This document shows, piece by piece, positions 1-11,869 of a DNA stretch of 64,000 nt. The notes beneath the pieces were generated by a model. It saw nothing but the letters and a program-made list of their open reading frames with translations. It did not search any database and was not told the DNA's origin. A program made the translations under genes and the position numbers. The stretch is from Diphasiastrum complanatum (lineage: Eukaryota > Streptophyta > Lycopodiopsida > Lycopodiales > Lycopodiaceae). Where the stretch lies: positions 18,860,149-18,924,148 of the forward strand of contig CM055106.1 of the NCBI GenBank assembly GCA_029204225.1, in the 5' to 3' direction. Numbering within the stretch: position 1 is the stretch's first letter; every line of letters starts with the position of its first letter.

Positions 1-1745
1 CTTGCAGAGGCTAACGAATGCTATCTTTCAGAATATTCTTTCTCTCTCTCTAAATCATCACTAACTCTGAGGAGTCAGCTACAAGAAGACTATTTTTTGT
101 CGTTTGATCTCTATGAATACATTGATCGATCATCTTCATTCTTCAAGACATTCAGATGTCTATATAGTGTCAGAAGATCTTTGGTTATTCTAGTTACAGT
201 TTAAAAGATTATTAGTAGCCCTTGTATTTGACCAGTAGATCGGTTATTGGTGCATCATGAAGACATGTAGAGGTACAACAAAAGAATCTCCTTCAAGAGC
301 ATGAAAATATGGCACTGACCATAGGAGCGTGAAGATGAAAATCGTATGTCAACTACAATCGTTGACCTTGTGGTTTACTTCCCACCATGGCTCGTCCACA
401 AGTTCCCAGAGTGAATGTACACGAAAGCCGTTGTAGCTCGGTCAGTTGCCGTTCGTTCACTTCGTAGGTGACCGTTAAGTGATAACTTACGGTGTCTAGC
501 GGTGCCTTTGTTTTCCTTCGGTTTGCTATCGTAATGGACTGTAGGCTGGAATATTGCAGTTCATTGTGTTGACTCATTTCATTGGTCTTCGTATGTGAGT
601 CCTTGCAGACTTGTTGTAGTGCGTTGCGGTTGGTTTGCTTCAACTTCATAGGAAAGACTTTGCGGTTAGTTCACTTCATTCAGACCGTAGGCAAGGCATT
701 GCGATGCGGTTGCGGATCTGCCTATTTGGACTTTACGTGTCTTTCTGCAGACTATGTAAAAGATAGCGTATTTTTTGTAGAATGCTTGAGGGAGTAATTT
801 TTCTTAAGAGATGAAGGGGGTAAAAGGATGAGTAGGAGTAAGATTAAACTCCAACACATGATTGGAAGTGGTCAGGCCAATCTCTGATTACTTGCATAAG
901 AGCAATGTGGGCCTTCCCTCATAAGGGATTTTTGGTTGGACCAATCCCCTATCAAAAAATGCCCTAACATTATGTTATAAGCTTTTGACACAAATGCTTA
1001 AGAAATGTTGATCTTCTTGAAGGATTGATTGATCTCTATGATCTACATAAAGCCTCAGTATGCATTCTTTTCCATGAGTGTCCTATCATTATGAGGCTTC
1101 CAGACTAACTTTTTGTTATTGCAGAAACTATTCATTTTTCTCCCTAATCTTTAATATTATTGTCACTAAAAAATTTGAAGCTTCGAATGCTAACTACATC
1201 GAAGCTGCTACATATGACCAAAAACTATTTCATAGTTTTTCTATTAGCATTTCATAAAATCTGTTGAAGCTATATAATACCTAATTCGATCGAGAAATGA
1301 TAAGTTACGATCTGTCAAATCTTCAAATTTCCAAAAAGCTCGAAAACAATATATTGTGCAACTTTCTCCAAATCAACTTATGTTCATTTTATCCAATCCT
1401 CACAACCTTTATCCTCCAAAAAAATGAGTCCGATAGTAGTCAGGTTTGATCTCTAACCGGCCCTACCATGCTCCATCAAACTATGCTTATATATAAGTGA
1501 TTTCAAGCACTCAAACTTGAAAGCAAAATAAAAAATAGTTTTTCCTACCACTTTTAAGTTTTTTAGCTCTCTACACCAAAAAAGCTCTGATACCAGTTTG
1601 TAGGAATGGAGACAATAGATACATGAATTTTTTCATCTTAACTTGTAACCATCCAGCAACATAGTTTACAATCATAGCAATCAATCGAATACAATCACTA
1701 TAGTAGAAGCATGAAAGCACAAAGTCACAATAGAGAGATGAAAGC

Positions 1746-1747
<2 letters not shown>
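1..1747. other. non-coding, nothing recognised
   Basis: AT-rich DNA with only short open frames on either strand. None resembles a known protein or transposon domain, and no terminal repeat was seen. Confidence 0.5.

Positions 1748-1782
<35 letters not shown>
1748..1782. repeat. (AC)n microsatellite
   Basis: About 17 perfect AC/CA units, seen directly. Open frames crossing it on both strands (His-Thr or Cys-Val repeats) are artefacts of the dinucleotide. Confidence 0.97.
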
Positions 1783-1783
<1 letters not shown>

Positions 1784-1923
1784 CACTAGCCTTTACCACT
1801 ATACACTCTTCTTTTGCAAAAATGATGGTAAATACAATGTGGTGGTTGTTGGTGGGGTTTGGCATTTTGCGAGTAAATCATCTACGAGTTTTGTGAATTT
1901 AGTGTTTTTAAATTACATCAAAT

Positions 1924-2792
1924 TGATAGCACATGGCATGCTACATTGTTTTTAGGTTTTTAAAATTTATTCTACTTCGCTTTTGGGGGTGAAATTTATT
2001 TGTATACTTTATTATCACGTTGTTTATTTTCTTACTAGTTAAAAGATGCCTGCAAATCATGTTTTCTACAAATCATGTTTGTCTGCAAATTGTACATAGT
2101 ATGCTATATCATTGAGAACGCAAAAAACATAATCACTTTAATTTTACATTGATCAAGCTAAAACATTTTTCTCTACTGCCAAGGATTGATGTATGACCAT
2201 ACATTAAAAGACATGATGGTATGTGGCCAAGCCTATGATAGATATCATAAAATCAGTGTTGGTAAAAAAAAAAAAATTGTATTTTCTAGATGGAGGCTGT
2301 AACTTAATTATTAAGCTTATGTTGAGATGATAAAATAATAAAATATTTTCAATTTTTTTTTATCAAATTTGATTAAAGCAATGTATTCTATATGAAAAAT
2401 GGAGCATTTTTGCTTTTTGGATCATCTCATCTGAGCAATGTTAAGAAAGTTATCGCCCTTCAAAGTTTTTTACGCTAATTTTTTTTCTTCTTGGAGCTTG
2501 AAAGGGGTAGCATGCCGGCGTGCTACCAATTTAAGCTTTTAGCCTTTAACTCAAATTGATAGCACGATGGCGTGCTACCCCTTTTATGTTCCAAGGGGAC
2601 AATGTTTTCTAGTCTTAAAAACGTTGAACTGTCATAACTTTCTTACTATTGCTCGGATTGAGATGGTTCAAAAAGCAAAAGTGCTCCAATTTTTATGTAG
2701 AATCCATTGGTATAATCAAAGCTAGTTTTTATCTAATAGAAAACAGTTATATATAAAGCCTATATATCTGATAGCATACCATGTGCCATGAA
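1924..2792. mobile_element. foldback / MITE-like inverted-repeat element
   Basis: The core is a long imperfect inverted repeat: 2361-2533 pairs with 2552-2730 around an 18 bp loop, roughly three quarters identical by eye. The inner ends of both arms carry a short near-palindrome (GGTAGCATGCC at 2508-2530, its partner at 2557-2581). A related motif recurs at 1924-1945 (GATAGCACATGGC) and inverted at 2770-2792 (ACCATGTGCCATG), which suggests outer termini. There is no coding capacity. The core inverted repeat is directly visible; the outer boundaries and the mobile-element reading are inference. Confidence 0.5.
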
Positions 2793-3480
2793 ATTTTAGA
2801 AATCATTTGTAAATAAAACTCGTGAAACTTGCAAAGAATTTACTCACAGATTGTCAAAACCCCCTCTACTCACACTGTGATTCAATATCAAAGCATTTTG
2901 ATGTCACTTCGGGGAATGCCAACCATTCTTGCTTTTTTACTATTACAATCAAGCGTGCTAATCCGATACAACAAATCCTTTTTTTTCATGGCTTGTTGTA
3001 TAAAGAAGACTGCTCACATTCATCCTGGTGGGATACCACTTCAATGAAATCCACCATTGTAATGACCACGTCCACCACCGCCTCCAAGGCCAAGGGTTAG
3101 ACCTCGTGAATTCGAAGGTTGTAAAAGACCAGCCATCTTCTGATTCCTAAGGCTCACATCCAAAGATCCATCAGAGATGTCACAAGGAATCTTTCTAGAG
3201 ATGTGAGATGGATAGTCATTGTAGTGGAAGCTTTGCACAATGCCTATGAAGATTTTCAAGTATAATTCTTCTAAGATTAAGTTGTTGCCAACTGAGTCAC
3301 CATTATGTCCAAAGATTTTACAATTGTGTTTAGGCTACGGGACACATATGATAAGTTTTGCTTAGTATCTCCATCCAACTCCCTCCTCTCCTTCAGCCCC
3401 TTATAAAAAATTCAGCCCCCTATTTAAAAAAAACAATTTGAACTGAGGCAATTAATCTCCAAGGAGTTATAATTAAAGTA
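2793..3480. other. non-coding, nothing recognised
   Basis: No domain-bearing frame and no clear repeat was found. The 5' LTR of the Copia element that follows may begin somewhere here or just downstream, but I could not locate its TG start. Confidence 0.4.
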
Positions 3481-3696
3481 GAATCAGTTGGCCTCGCCAT
3501 GAGGCAAGTCGATGGGACACGCATCCCGCCAACGACAACCTGGGTCATGCATGGGTTGCCTGAATGAACAACTATATGTACAGTGTAATTTCATTTTGAG
3601 AAATACAGTTGCTATGTGAGCTTGCTGTGGAGAGTGTTTTCTGTCTGTGTTACTGTGTAGCATAATCTGTGTTCCTGTTCGAAGCAAATTCTCAGT

Positions 3697-3709
3697 TGGT
3701 ATTAGAGCC
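3697..3709 (+). other. tRNA-Met primer binding site, Copia-1
   Basis: TGGTATTAGAGCC differs by one base from the usual plant Copia PBS TGGTATCAGAGC. It marks the end of a 5' LTR at about 3694 and the start of the leader, and fits the gag frame that begins 1.26 kb downstream on the same strand. Confidence 0.75.
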
Positions 3710-4964
3710 GTACAGGGAGTGTACACAGTATAGCATCGTCGTTGAAGAGAGCTTCGGGAGAACTGTCTTCTGAGAGTTCGGGGTTTACGGCGGGTTGAAG
3801 ACGGAAGGAGAAGCACTGGTGCAGAGAGTTTGGCACACAAAAGCTTGGTGAGCTTGAGACTGTGTGAGGATTCAAAGACAAGGGCTGTCGGCTGAATCAG
3901 AACCTCAGCAAACGGAATTTTGAAATTTTGGAATAGGCTATTTAGTGTTTGCAGTCAGTGTGCATTCAATCGGACACCGTTTGACAAACGTATTCAAGCA
4001 TTAGAGTTCTAGCAGTAGGGCGACTTCAGAGCAAGAGGATAGGCATGTTAGAACAAAGCCAAGAAGAGATTTGTGTGAAAAACCCTGGTCTGGGGTTTGG
4101 GAGCACAAAATCAAAGATTTCTCTCTATTCTGAACCATTTTGCAAGCTGTAAAAACCCAGAGGAGGGCACCCTAGCAGTGCAAATCAGGTCTGAAGTGGC
4201 TGTGGTTGTGAAGTAATTAGAAAACCTTGAGGGCAGCCATAGCTGGTAAGCTAGAGGAGGAGGAAGCCGTGAGAGAGCAGGCAGCTCGCGCGCGCCCAAC
4301 GCGGCAGACAACGTAGTGTATTTGAGGGAATCCGCGGCTGGAGAGTCCATTTCAGAGCCCCAAATTGCTGACAGCCATCTAATCGATGATGAGTTGATTC
4401 AACGGTGAGGATTGAGCGTGGGGAGACTAATGTAAGCCGCAGGATTAAAACCCACCATTGGATTCAATTGAAGAGGGCCTTGAAGAATTGAAGTGCATTT
4501 TGGCCTTCAATTTCATTAAAAATTTTCATACTGAAATTGGAGATGGGTCCTTTCACAAGTGAAGTGTGAAGTTTCTTCAAGGTGAAGAAACAACTCAAAA
4601 ACAAGGAAAATCCCTATTTTTGGGTCCTTTGCCCGTTTTGACCCAAACGAAAGGCTATAACCTCCAAACGAAGGGCACCCGGACTGTACCTGCAACTACG
4701 GTATAACCAAACAGAGTGATTGCAATGGAGAAAGTGTTTGGAGTGCACCAAAAGTGATTTCGCCATTCCATTGGGCACGTAGTTGGGAGTTGACGACTGA
4801 GTGCATTTAGGAAGGCGACGCCGATTTGGCTTTCAAATTGGTGGAAAAGCGGCAAGTGGCCTAGTAAGGGAAAAAGTGCAAGTCATTATTTTCAACTTTT
4901 GACATCGCAGTTGGCATTGGCATACTGCTTTTAGCCTACGACAGAAGTTTCAAGCAGTTTTGCG
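3710..4964 (+). other. untranslated leader of Copia-1
   Basis: Lies between the PBS and the gag ATG, with no conserved open frame. A leader of over 1 kb is long for Copia. Confidence 0.5.
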
Positions 4965-5780
4965 ATGGCAAACATGGGAGACTCCATTTTGAGTGAAAGT
5001 AGCAAATTGGACGGGATTTCCAACTATGCAGTGTGCAAATTCAAAATGAAAAACATACTGATGGAGAAAGACGTGTGGGAAGTCGTCACAGGTGATGAGA
5101 TAAGACCGCCAAATGAAGCGGATATCAAAGTGTTCGACAAAAAGATGAGGAAAGCTTTGACCTTCATTAACTTGTCAGTGAAGGATCACATCATTACCCA
5201 CATTTGTGATGTTGTTACACCCAGACAGGCATGGGATGTGCTAAAGGGATAGTTCGAGACGTCAAATCCGTCAAGAATCATGTTTCTGAAGTCAAAGCTG
5301 AATAGTGCCCGAATGGAACAAGGAGACCACATTCAGACGTATATGACCAGAATCAAAACAATGAGGGATGAACTACATTCTATTGGTGAGCGCATACGTG
5401 ATGTCGAGCTGGTGCACAATGCATTGTGCGGCATTGCAGAACCTTAACAGATGTTTGTGAGTGGAATAGCATCAAGGGAAAGACTGCCAACCTTTGACGA
5501 GCTCACAGGAATCTTGATGCAGGAAGAGCAACGACGAGAAATGGTGAAAGCTAGACGTCAAAATACTGACGATCAGACACTTGTGACACGCCAAAAACAA
5601 GGCAAGGGCAAGGGCAAGAATAAGTCTAAGCAGCAATTTGCCAAGTCTCAGGAGGATGAGGGATTTTCCAATAAGACCAAGAAGAAAGGCAAGTGCTTCC
5701 ATTGTGGTAAAAAGGGCCATTGGAAGTGTGAATGTCGCAAATTCCTGGCAAAACAAGACAAGGGGAAACCAAAGCAAGCA
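4965..5780 (+). pseudogene. Copia-1 gag, two in-frame stops
   Basis: Remains of a Ty1/Copia nucleocapsid gene. The product would package element RNA in cytoplasmic particles. The ATG opens an N-terminal segment with the Copia gag pattern: substrate-like LDGISNYAVCKFKM, then VWEVVTGDE, then a helix ending in AWDVLKG. The frame is interrupted by TAG at 5250-5252 and TAA at 5445-5447 but stays in register to a CCHC zinc knuckle (CFHCGKKGH...C, 5694-5735) flanked by Lys-rich stretches. After about 5780 the sequence changes abruptly to a Gypsy gag, so protease, integrase and RT of this element are absent. Family assignment is firm; it cannot make a full protein. Confidence 0.85.
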
Positions 5781-5784
5781 GGTA

Positions 5785-7545
5785 ACCTTAAGTTTTTTAG
5801 GGATTATTTTCTACCACTTTTAGATGACTATAAACACTTCCAAAAGTTGAGTCATCTAACCATGAATAAAGGTTTGGAACAATTTATTCAAGATTTTCAT
5901 GAGTACCTGAATCCACTTTATAGTGACATTCCACCTAAGGTACAATTGATGGGTTACCAAAAGATTATCAAGTGGATGTTCGTAGGAACCATCCAAAAAC
6001 CCTAGAAGGGCTGCAAAATACTTTGATGACAACAGCCTAATGAACAGAAAAAAGGTTTTCAATTTAAGAGGAATGATTGGGAAGCTGTTAGTGAAATACA
6101 TCCCAATTCCAACAATCCTAAGAAAACCAAGAAAAACTTTAAAAATCATCACGGTGGCAATGATAAAGCTGAAGCTCATAAGAAGAACATGTGCTTCAAG
6201 TGCAATGGCGAGGGTTACTTTGCACGTGATTGCATCAAAAAACAAGCTTCAACCTCAGGTAATCTATCTCGAAGTAATGAGATGGATGTTTGTTTTCTTA
6301 GTTCTTTAGTTTTTGGTCCTAATGACCTTATTTGCATTAAAGGTAAAGTTAATGATCAAGTTGTTAATGTTTTTTTTGACACGGGATCCACTAATAACTT
6401 TATTAATGCAAATTTGGTGCAGACGATAAACCTTCCTACCAAAAAAAGTGAGAAAAAATACCATGTGACAATGGCATCGGGAAGTAATTCCGATTTGATG
6501 GATTTTATTGTTCCTGATGTAGAATTGAACATTCAAGATTATTCTGAAAAATTAGAATTCCATGCTATTCAATTAGCTAATGATATTGTTCTTGGGCAAC
6601 AATGGCATTTTGATAAGAACAAGTCATTGAGAATTGATTTTGTTGAAAAATCTTTATCTTTTATGCATGAGAATTCTTTAATTAAGATCAAGGCTAGTTT
6701 AAGTGTTGACATTAAAAATGTTAACCCTTATTCTAAACAAGAACTTAATTCTCTTATGAAAAATTGCAATTTTAAAGTTTATTTATGTTTTCATAATGAT
6801 ATCATTTGCTGCAATGATGATGAACTTGACATAAATGCCATGAATATACCCAGTGAGAACACTACATAATTTGAAGCCTATAATGAACTTAGGCAGGAAT
6901 TCAATGATGTTTTTTTAGACCTTCCTGTAGGTTTACCACCAGAAAGGACAGTTGATCATAAAATTGACCTAATATCTGGAGCAATTCCAATCGCACAGCA
7001 TCCTTATAGGATGAGTGCATCAAAAGAGGCTGAGGTAAATAGGCAATTATATGATTACCTGAAAAAGGGGTGGGTACAACCATCACCAGTGGTTTTGGTT
7101 GCCAAGAAGGATGAGACTACAAGGTTTTGCGTCGACTATAAGAAATTGAACAAGGTAACCGTTAAGAATAGATATCTACTGCTGTAGATGGATGATCTAA
7201 TAGACTATTTTGGTGGTGCTGGGTACTTTACCAAGATAGATCTAAGATCGGACTACCATCAGATACGCATTAAGACAGAAGATATACCAGAAACCGGGTT
7301 TCGAACTCGCTTTGGTCACTACAATTTTTTGGTGTTGCCTTTTGGTTTGACCAATGCACCAGCAACTTTCCAACAGATGATGAACGATTTGTTCATGCCA
7401 TATTTGGGAAGATTCGTAGTGGTATTCTTAGATGATATCCTAGTGTTCATTAAGACTATGGCGGAACATAAAGAACATCTTAGGATTGTCTTGGACATCC
7501 TAAGAAGGGAAAAGCTCTTTGCCAAGGAGTCTAAGTGTGACTTTT
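5785..7545 (+). pseudogene. Gypsy-1 gag-protease-RT, forward half
   Basis: Ty3/Gypsy polyprotein fragment. From about 6040 the frame is continuous apart from TAA at 6867-6869 and TAG at 7185-7187. In order: the end of gag; a zinc knuckle at 6192-6233 whose His is Tyr (TAC at 6216-6218); an aspartic protease with the DTGSTNN active site (Asp codon 6378-6380); then reverse transcriptase with a substrate segment ([10 protein letters not shown]), the palm motif [14 protein letters not shown] and the catalytic FLDD (Asp pair 7431-7436). Homology ends at about 7545, inside the RT connection region. The adjoining DNA is the other half of a Gypsy pol on the opposite strand. Non-functional; the 5' LTR is not seen. 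Confidence 0.88.
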
Positions 7546-7547
7546 TT

Positions 7548-9405
7548 GTTTGGAAAATTCTTTTGGAGATCAGCCTCCTTTTCCCAGATATCCTCCTGTT
7601 CTGATTTGCCCCTCCACCTGACTAAAAATTCCCAAAGCATTCTACTCCGTAGACTCCTCTGCCAACTATTAACAATTGCCTCGGATTCAGTTGGTCCACT
7701 CACGGACTCATCACGAAGAAGTTCCAGCAGATCTTCCACAGGGACCAAGGTCTCCCCAACCCCCAACGGGGGTTTCAACTTACTAACGTGGAAAACATGA
7801 TGAATTCCAACGTTAGCTGGAAGGTCTAGCTTGTATGCAACCTTGTTTATCACTTGGATAACCTTAAAAGGACCGCAATACCTAGGCACCAACTTTGCAC
7901 ACTTAATAGTTTTCAAGCCCCTAGAGTGACTAGGGACTCTCAAAAATACCCAATCATTGACCATGAATACCTTGTGCTTTCGAGATAAATCAACATAGTG
8001 CCTTGCCCTGTCCTGGGCACTTCTTATGCTATCTTTAGCCAGCTGTAACATTTCTTGCATATTCGCAAGGAAATCAGCTGCGGCTTGCACCCGTACGTTT
8101 TTCATGCCAACACTAATTGGTGATCGAGGTTGAAAACTATACATAAGCATGAAAAGGGCTGAATCCGGTCGCTGAATGTTTTGCACTGTTATATGCAAAT
8201 TTCACCAGTGGAAGATACTGTTCCCAATCAGACTACCGATGGCCCACATATGCTCAAAGCATATCCTCCATCATCTGATTGGTCCTTTTTGTTTGACCGT
8301 CTAATTCCGGATGATCTGTAGAACTCATACTTAAAGTTGTTTCCAACTATTCAAATACTGCTTGCCAAAAGTTCCCAGTGAATTTTGGGTCATGGTCACT
8401 GACAATATGGCAAGGCAGCCCGTACAGTCAAAAAAGCTTCTCAACAAAAACTTGAGCTAGTTTTGAAGCTTTAACTATAGTTTTTGTTGGGATAAATTGA
8501 GCAAACTTTGTAAGTCTGTCAACAATGACCCAAACTGAATTGTGGCCCTTCCATGTACGTGGAAGCCCAACCACAAAATCCATAGATATACTTTCCCACT
8601 TTCTAGTAGGAATATCTAAAGGATGCAACATGCCACTAGCTTTTAGCCTTTCTGCTTTATTTAACTGGCACTTAGTACATTTAAGTACATAGGCCTCTAT
8701 CTGACTTTTCATCTTAGGCCACCAAAATTGCCTTCGAACTAAGTCAAGTGTTCTTTGTATACCCGGATGTCCTGCGCATGGACTATCATGACACTCATGC
8801 AAGATTTGGGCCCTTACAATGTCATTCTCCGGTACACACACACCTTTCCTTTACGAAACAAATCCTATTTCGAATTAGGAAATCCATTTCAGTTTTTCCG
8901 TGGTTCGAGGAATCTTGCAAACCTGAATCGACCCCCGAAAGTACTTGTTGCCAATACTTTCCAAAAAAAAAGATCGGACTCATATAGTCCTTGAAGAGAC
9001 TGAAACAACCCTGGTTCTATAATGGTAAATCACAACTGATTAATAATTGGTAACCAACTCAAAGCATTCGCTCGAGTATTTTGACTTCCTTTACAATAAC
9101 GTATAGAAAAGTCAAAGATTTGCATCAGATCAGCCCATCTAGCTTGCCTCCCTTTGAAATCTGTAGCATCACAGAAATATCAAAGAGTTTGATGATCCAT
9201 CAAAACTTCAAATCTGGTTCCATACAAATAATGTCGTCAAATTTTCAAGAAATGAACAATTGCAAACAATTCCTTCTCATAGGTGCAATACCTGGACTGA
9301 GCAGGATTGAGTTTCTTGCTTTCATAAGCCACAGGATGTCCATCCTGCATCAAAACAGCTCCAATAGCATAATCATAGATAGGAGTAATGGTAGTGTTTT
9401 GCTCT
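7548..9405 (-). pseudogene. Gypsy-1 RNase H-integrase-chromodomain, inverted half
   Basis: On the minus strand, reading from 9405 downwards, the domains follow normal chromovirus order. RNase H comes first ([10 protein letters not shown], then the YEKEL segment and a DHQ motif). An H2C2 zinc-binding integrase N-domain with CTKC follows at 8841-8650. The integrase core has IVDRLTKF and SDHDPKF, but its third acidic residue reads DGQTKR instead of DGQTER (codon at 8287-8289). The GPF/Y-type C-domain (YCGPFKVIQ) and a chromodomain ([15 protein letters not shown], ending near 7552) complete it. Several stops break the frame, for example at 8425-8427. This half abuts the forward RT half with roughly 80-100 codons of pol missing between them. 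Confidence 0.85.
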
Positions 9406-9419
9406 TCAAGTAGAGATTG

Positions 9420-9967
9420 TAGAATCTACTTGTTTTCAACCAAAGAATTTGTCAATGGTGAAAATGTGATCTTTCAAGAGTGGAAGATTTGTAAACTTGA
9501 AGAAGCACCTTTGGATCAACACCTTATTCAATTCATTGATTTTTTGGAGTCAAGTCAAGTGGAGGAGCAAGCTCAAGACCTAAGGACTCCAAGAAGAACC
9601 TTGAGTATCAAGATGGAGCTATCTAGGCTCAATCATATGGATCAAGCAAGGCAAGTTGTCTTTGGCAATATTATGTATGCACTTAATAGTTTTATTGATG
9701 TATCTTCAAGTGCACAAAATGCCTTGGAATCCATGGCTTGGCATGATGTATAGTTTTTGAAGTGTGCTACATGTATATAGACACATTTGTGGAACATCTT
9801 GTAAGGGATCCTTTAAGAGGTGGTGAAAGATCCTTCATGGACATCATTCTCTATTGGAGTCTCAAAAGTTCCTTGTTTGTAGCTGGATTTTTTAGACACT
9901 TCTAAAAGCTTTCATTCATCTATCAAGAGAGTTGTAAATAGATGAAGCTAAATTTGAGGAGGAGTGT
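9420..9967 (+). other. unassigned frame upstream of an LTR-like block
   Basis: An open frame reading through 9388-9753 (acidic, Gln-rich, ending MAWHDV) resembles no domain I know. It is followed by a purine-rich run (GAGGAGGAGTG) near 9957-9967 that looks like a polypurine tract. It may be the 3' end of an old LTR element; low certainty. Confidence 0.3.
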
Positions 9968-10577
9968 GAAGAATTGCCAAAAATTGGCAAATCTAGCTTG
10001 ATCAAAAACCATGTAGTATAATGTAAATTTTGTACATAAGTGGATTCCACACATGTGAAGCCAAGATGCCACATGTCAACCCACTCCTAATGTAGGTTAG
10101 GTCAAGTCCATAGGGTGGTCATGTCATTTTGGTAGTGATTCCTAGTTTATAGGACCTAAATCCTAGATTTAAGGTGAAAATTTGACCAACTAGCTATCTA
10201 CCAAGCATGACTCTAGGAAATAGACTAGGGTTTCATTTTAGGTCAAGGAGAGTGAGTTAACTTCCTTTTTACATGCTGAAAATCCACCTAACTTCAAAAA
10301 GGAAGTCGAATTTGCTATGTATTCCCTCTCTCCATAGTGAGAAGATAGAAAATTTTTGGAGCTCATTGGTAATCTCAAGCTAGTTCACTATGTACATTGA
10401 GTTTTTGTAATCCAAATGAAACCAAATCAATTTCTACTTGTTTCTCAGGTTGAAGGCTGTACTACAGCCTGTAGTACACAAGTGTGGGCTCGTATTTCAA
10501 TGTTTATCAATGCTTTTGATTGTTAATGCTTGTTGTTTGTCAAATTGCCAATCTAGATCAACTTTTTTGTGTCCAGT
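9968..10577 (+). repeat. possible solo or 3' LTR
   Basis: Begins TGAAGAATTGCC directly after the purine-rich run and could end at TGTCCA near 10577. No second copy was found in the window, so the boundaries are inference. It contains a short perfect palindrome at 10458-10478. Confidence 0.3.
10458..10478. repeat. perfect 10-bp-arm palindrome
   Basis: TGTACTACAG, a single C, then CTGTAGTACA. It could form a tight hairpin; no function is evident. Confidence 0.9.
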
Positions 10578-10607
10578 TTTTTGATAGATTGTTAAGCAAG
10601 CATCCAA

Positions 10608-11016
10608 TCACTCTTGTGGATCTTTTGTAGATCCATTTATGGTCCTAAAGTACAGTACTTTCACAACTCTCACTCTTCCCTTGGAAGCATTGAAGAACTT
10701 GGTTGTTGAGGAAAGTAATCTTGAGGTATTCTTGGACTCATAGATCTTTTGAAGATTCTCCCAAGCCTCTTGGGTTGAGATACATGCTCCTACTTCCTTG
10801 AGCAAATCATTTGCAACATTCAGTTTAATATAATGGGTGCAACCTTGCACCTTCTCTTGTATTTAGTTGCTTCCCATCTTCCTCTCCATTCACAATATCC
10901 ATCAAATCTTGCATGATAAGGATGGATTCCATTCTTAACTTCCAAATTGAACAATTTGAAGAGTTCGATCTATCACTAGAATCCAAAAGATAAGTACATA
11001 TGGATGCCATCTTCAA
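10608..11016 (-). pseudogene. Copia-2 gag fragment
   Basis: Read on the minus strand from 11016, this shows the Copia gag N-terminus: a Ser-rich start, then CSIWKLRMESIL, DLMDIVNGEEDGKQ, and after a frame change LKEVGACISTQEAWENLQKIYESKN. The last segment is the typical AW-x-L-x-x-x-Y gag helix. The frame is split near 10825-10850 and there is no pol. A primer binding site in the same orientation lies about 840 bp upstream at 11857-11869, so this is the 5' end of a minus-strand Copia. Confidence 0.8.
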
Positions 11017-11073
11017 TGATAGGGAGATAGGGAGATAGGGAGATGGATGCCATCTTCAATGATAGGGAGATAG
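11000..11073. repeat. 43-bp-period tandem duplication over the Copia-2 gag start
   Basis: A 31 bp segment beginning ATGGATGCCATCTTC occurs at 11000-11030 and again at 11043-11073, separated by GGGAGATA repeats. It duplicates the start of Copia-2 gag. Confidence 0.9.
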
Positions 11074-11856
11074 ATTCAATGAAACAAGATAGATTGTACA
11101 ATATATGATAGCAACTAGCTATCCCACTCTCTTCGGGACTTGAGATGAATCACTCTCTGATTTCTCAACAAGATCTAAGGTGATCTTGAGTTTGATCAAT
11201 ATTCAAGATCCAAACTAGATCCAAACCTAGCTCAGTTTACTATAGATTTGATCAAAATTAGTCTCCTCCTTGATCTCAACTTCACAAGAAGGGTGATTCC
11301 ACCTATACAGAACCAAGATCACTTTATAGCATACAAATGTCTCACAAATAAAGCCTCCTGAATTTAGGCTAAATCACATTGACATATTCAATCACAAACC
11401 TATCCAAAATCGAGTAGAATAGAAACACAATTTTCACTAGTTTTATATTTCTAGATGAAGAAATCATCAAAACACTTGATTTGAACCTGAAAGGTGTATT
11501 TTAGGACCTTAAAAAGCCTAAGAATGACCTAATTAAGCTCTCAAATGGTTGATCCAAACTTCCAAAGAGTGGTGGCATTCAAATCCTTATGAAAATCTCT
11601 ACTAGGAAACAAGTACTCCAAGATTCAACTCATAAGAACTTTCTAATTTGGTTTGGTTGAATGGAAATGGGTCAATTTCAGTTCATGCAGCTATAACTCA
11701 GCAAAAACAGTTCCCTTTGATCTGTTCTCACTCAAATGAAACCAAATTTGGAGGTACAATCACTAGATTAGCAACTAGTAGCAAGGGAAAACCCAATACT
11801 ACTCAAATCTAGGATCTAAGCTTGAGAAAATCAAATCTAAAGCTCACTTTTGATTA

Positions 11857-11869
11857 GGCTCTGATACCA
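11857..11869 (-). other. tRNA-Met primer binding site, Copia-2
   Basis: The plus strand reads GGCTCTGATACCA, i.e. TGGTATCAGAGCC on the minus strand, a perfect plant Copia PBS. The LTR end (TGTCA on the minus strand) abuts it at 11870. Confidence 0.9.
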
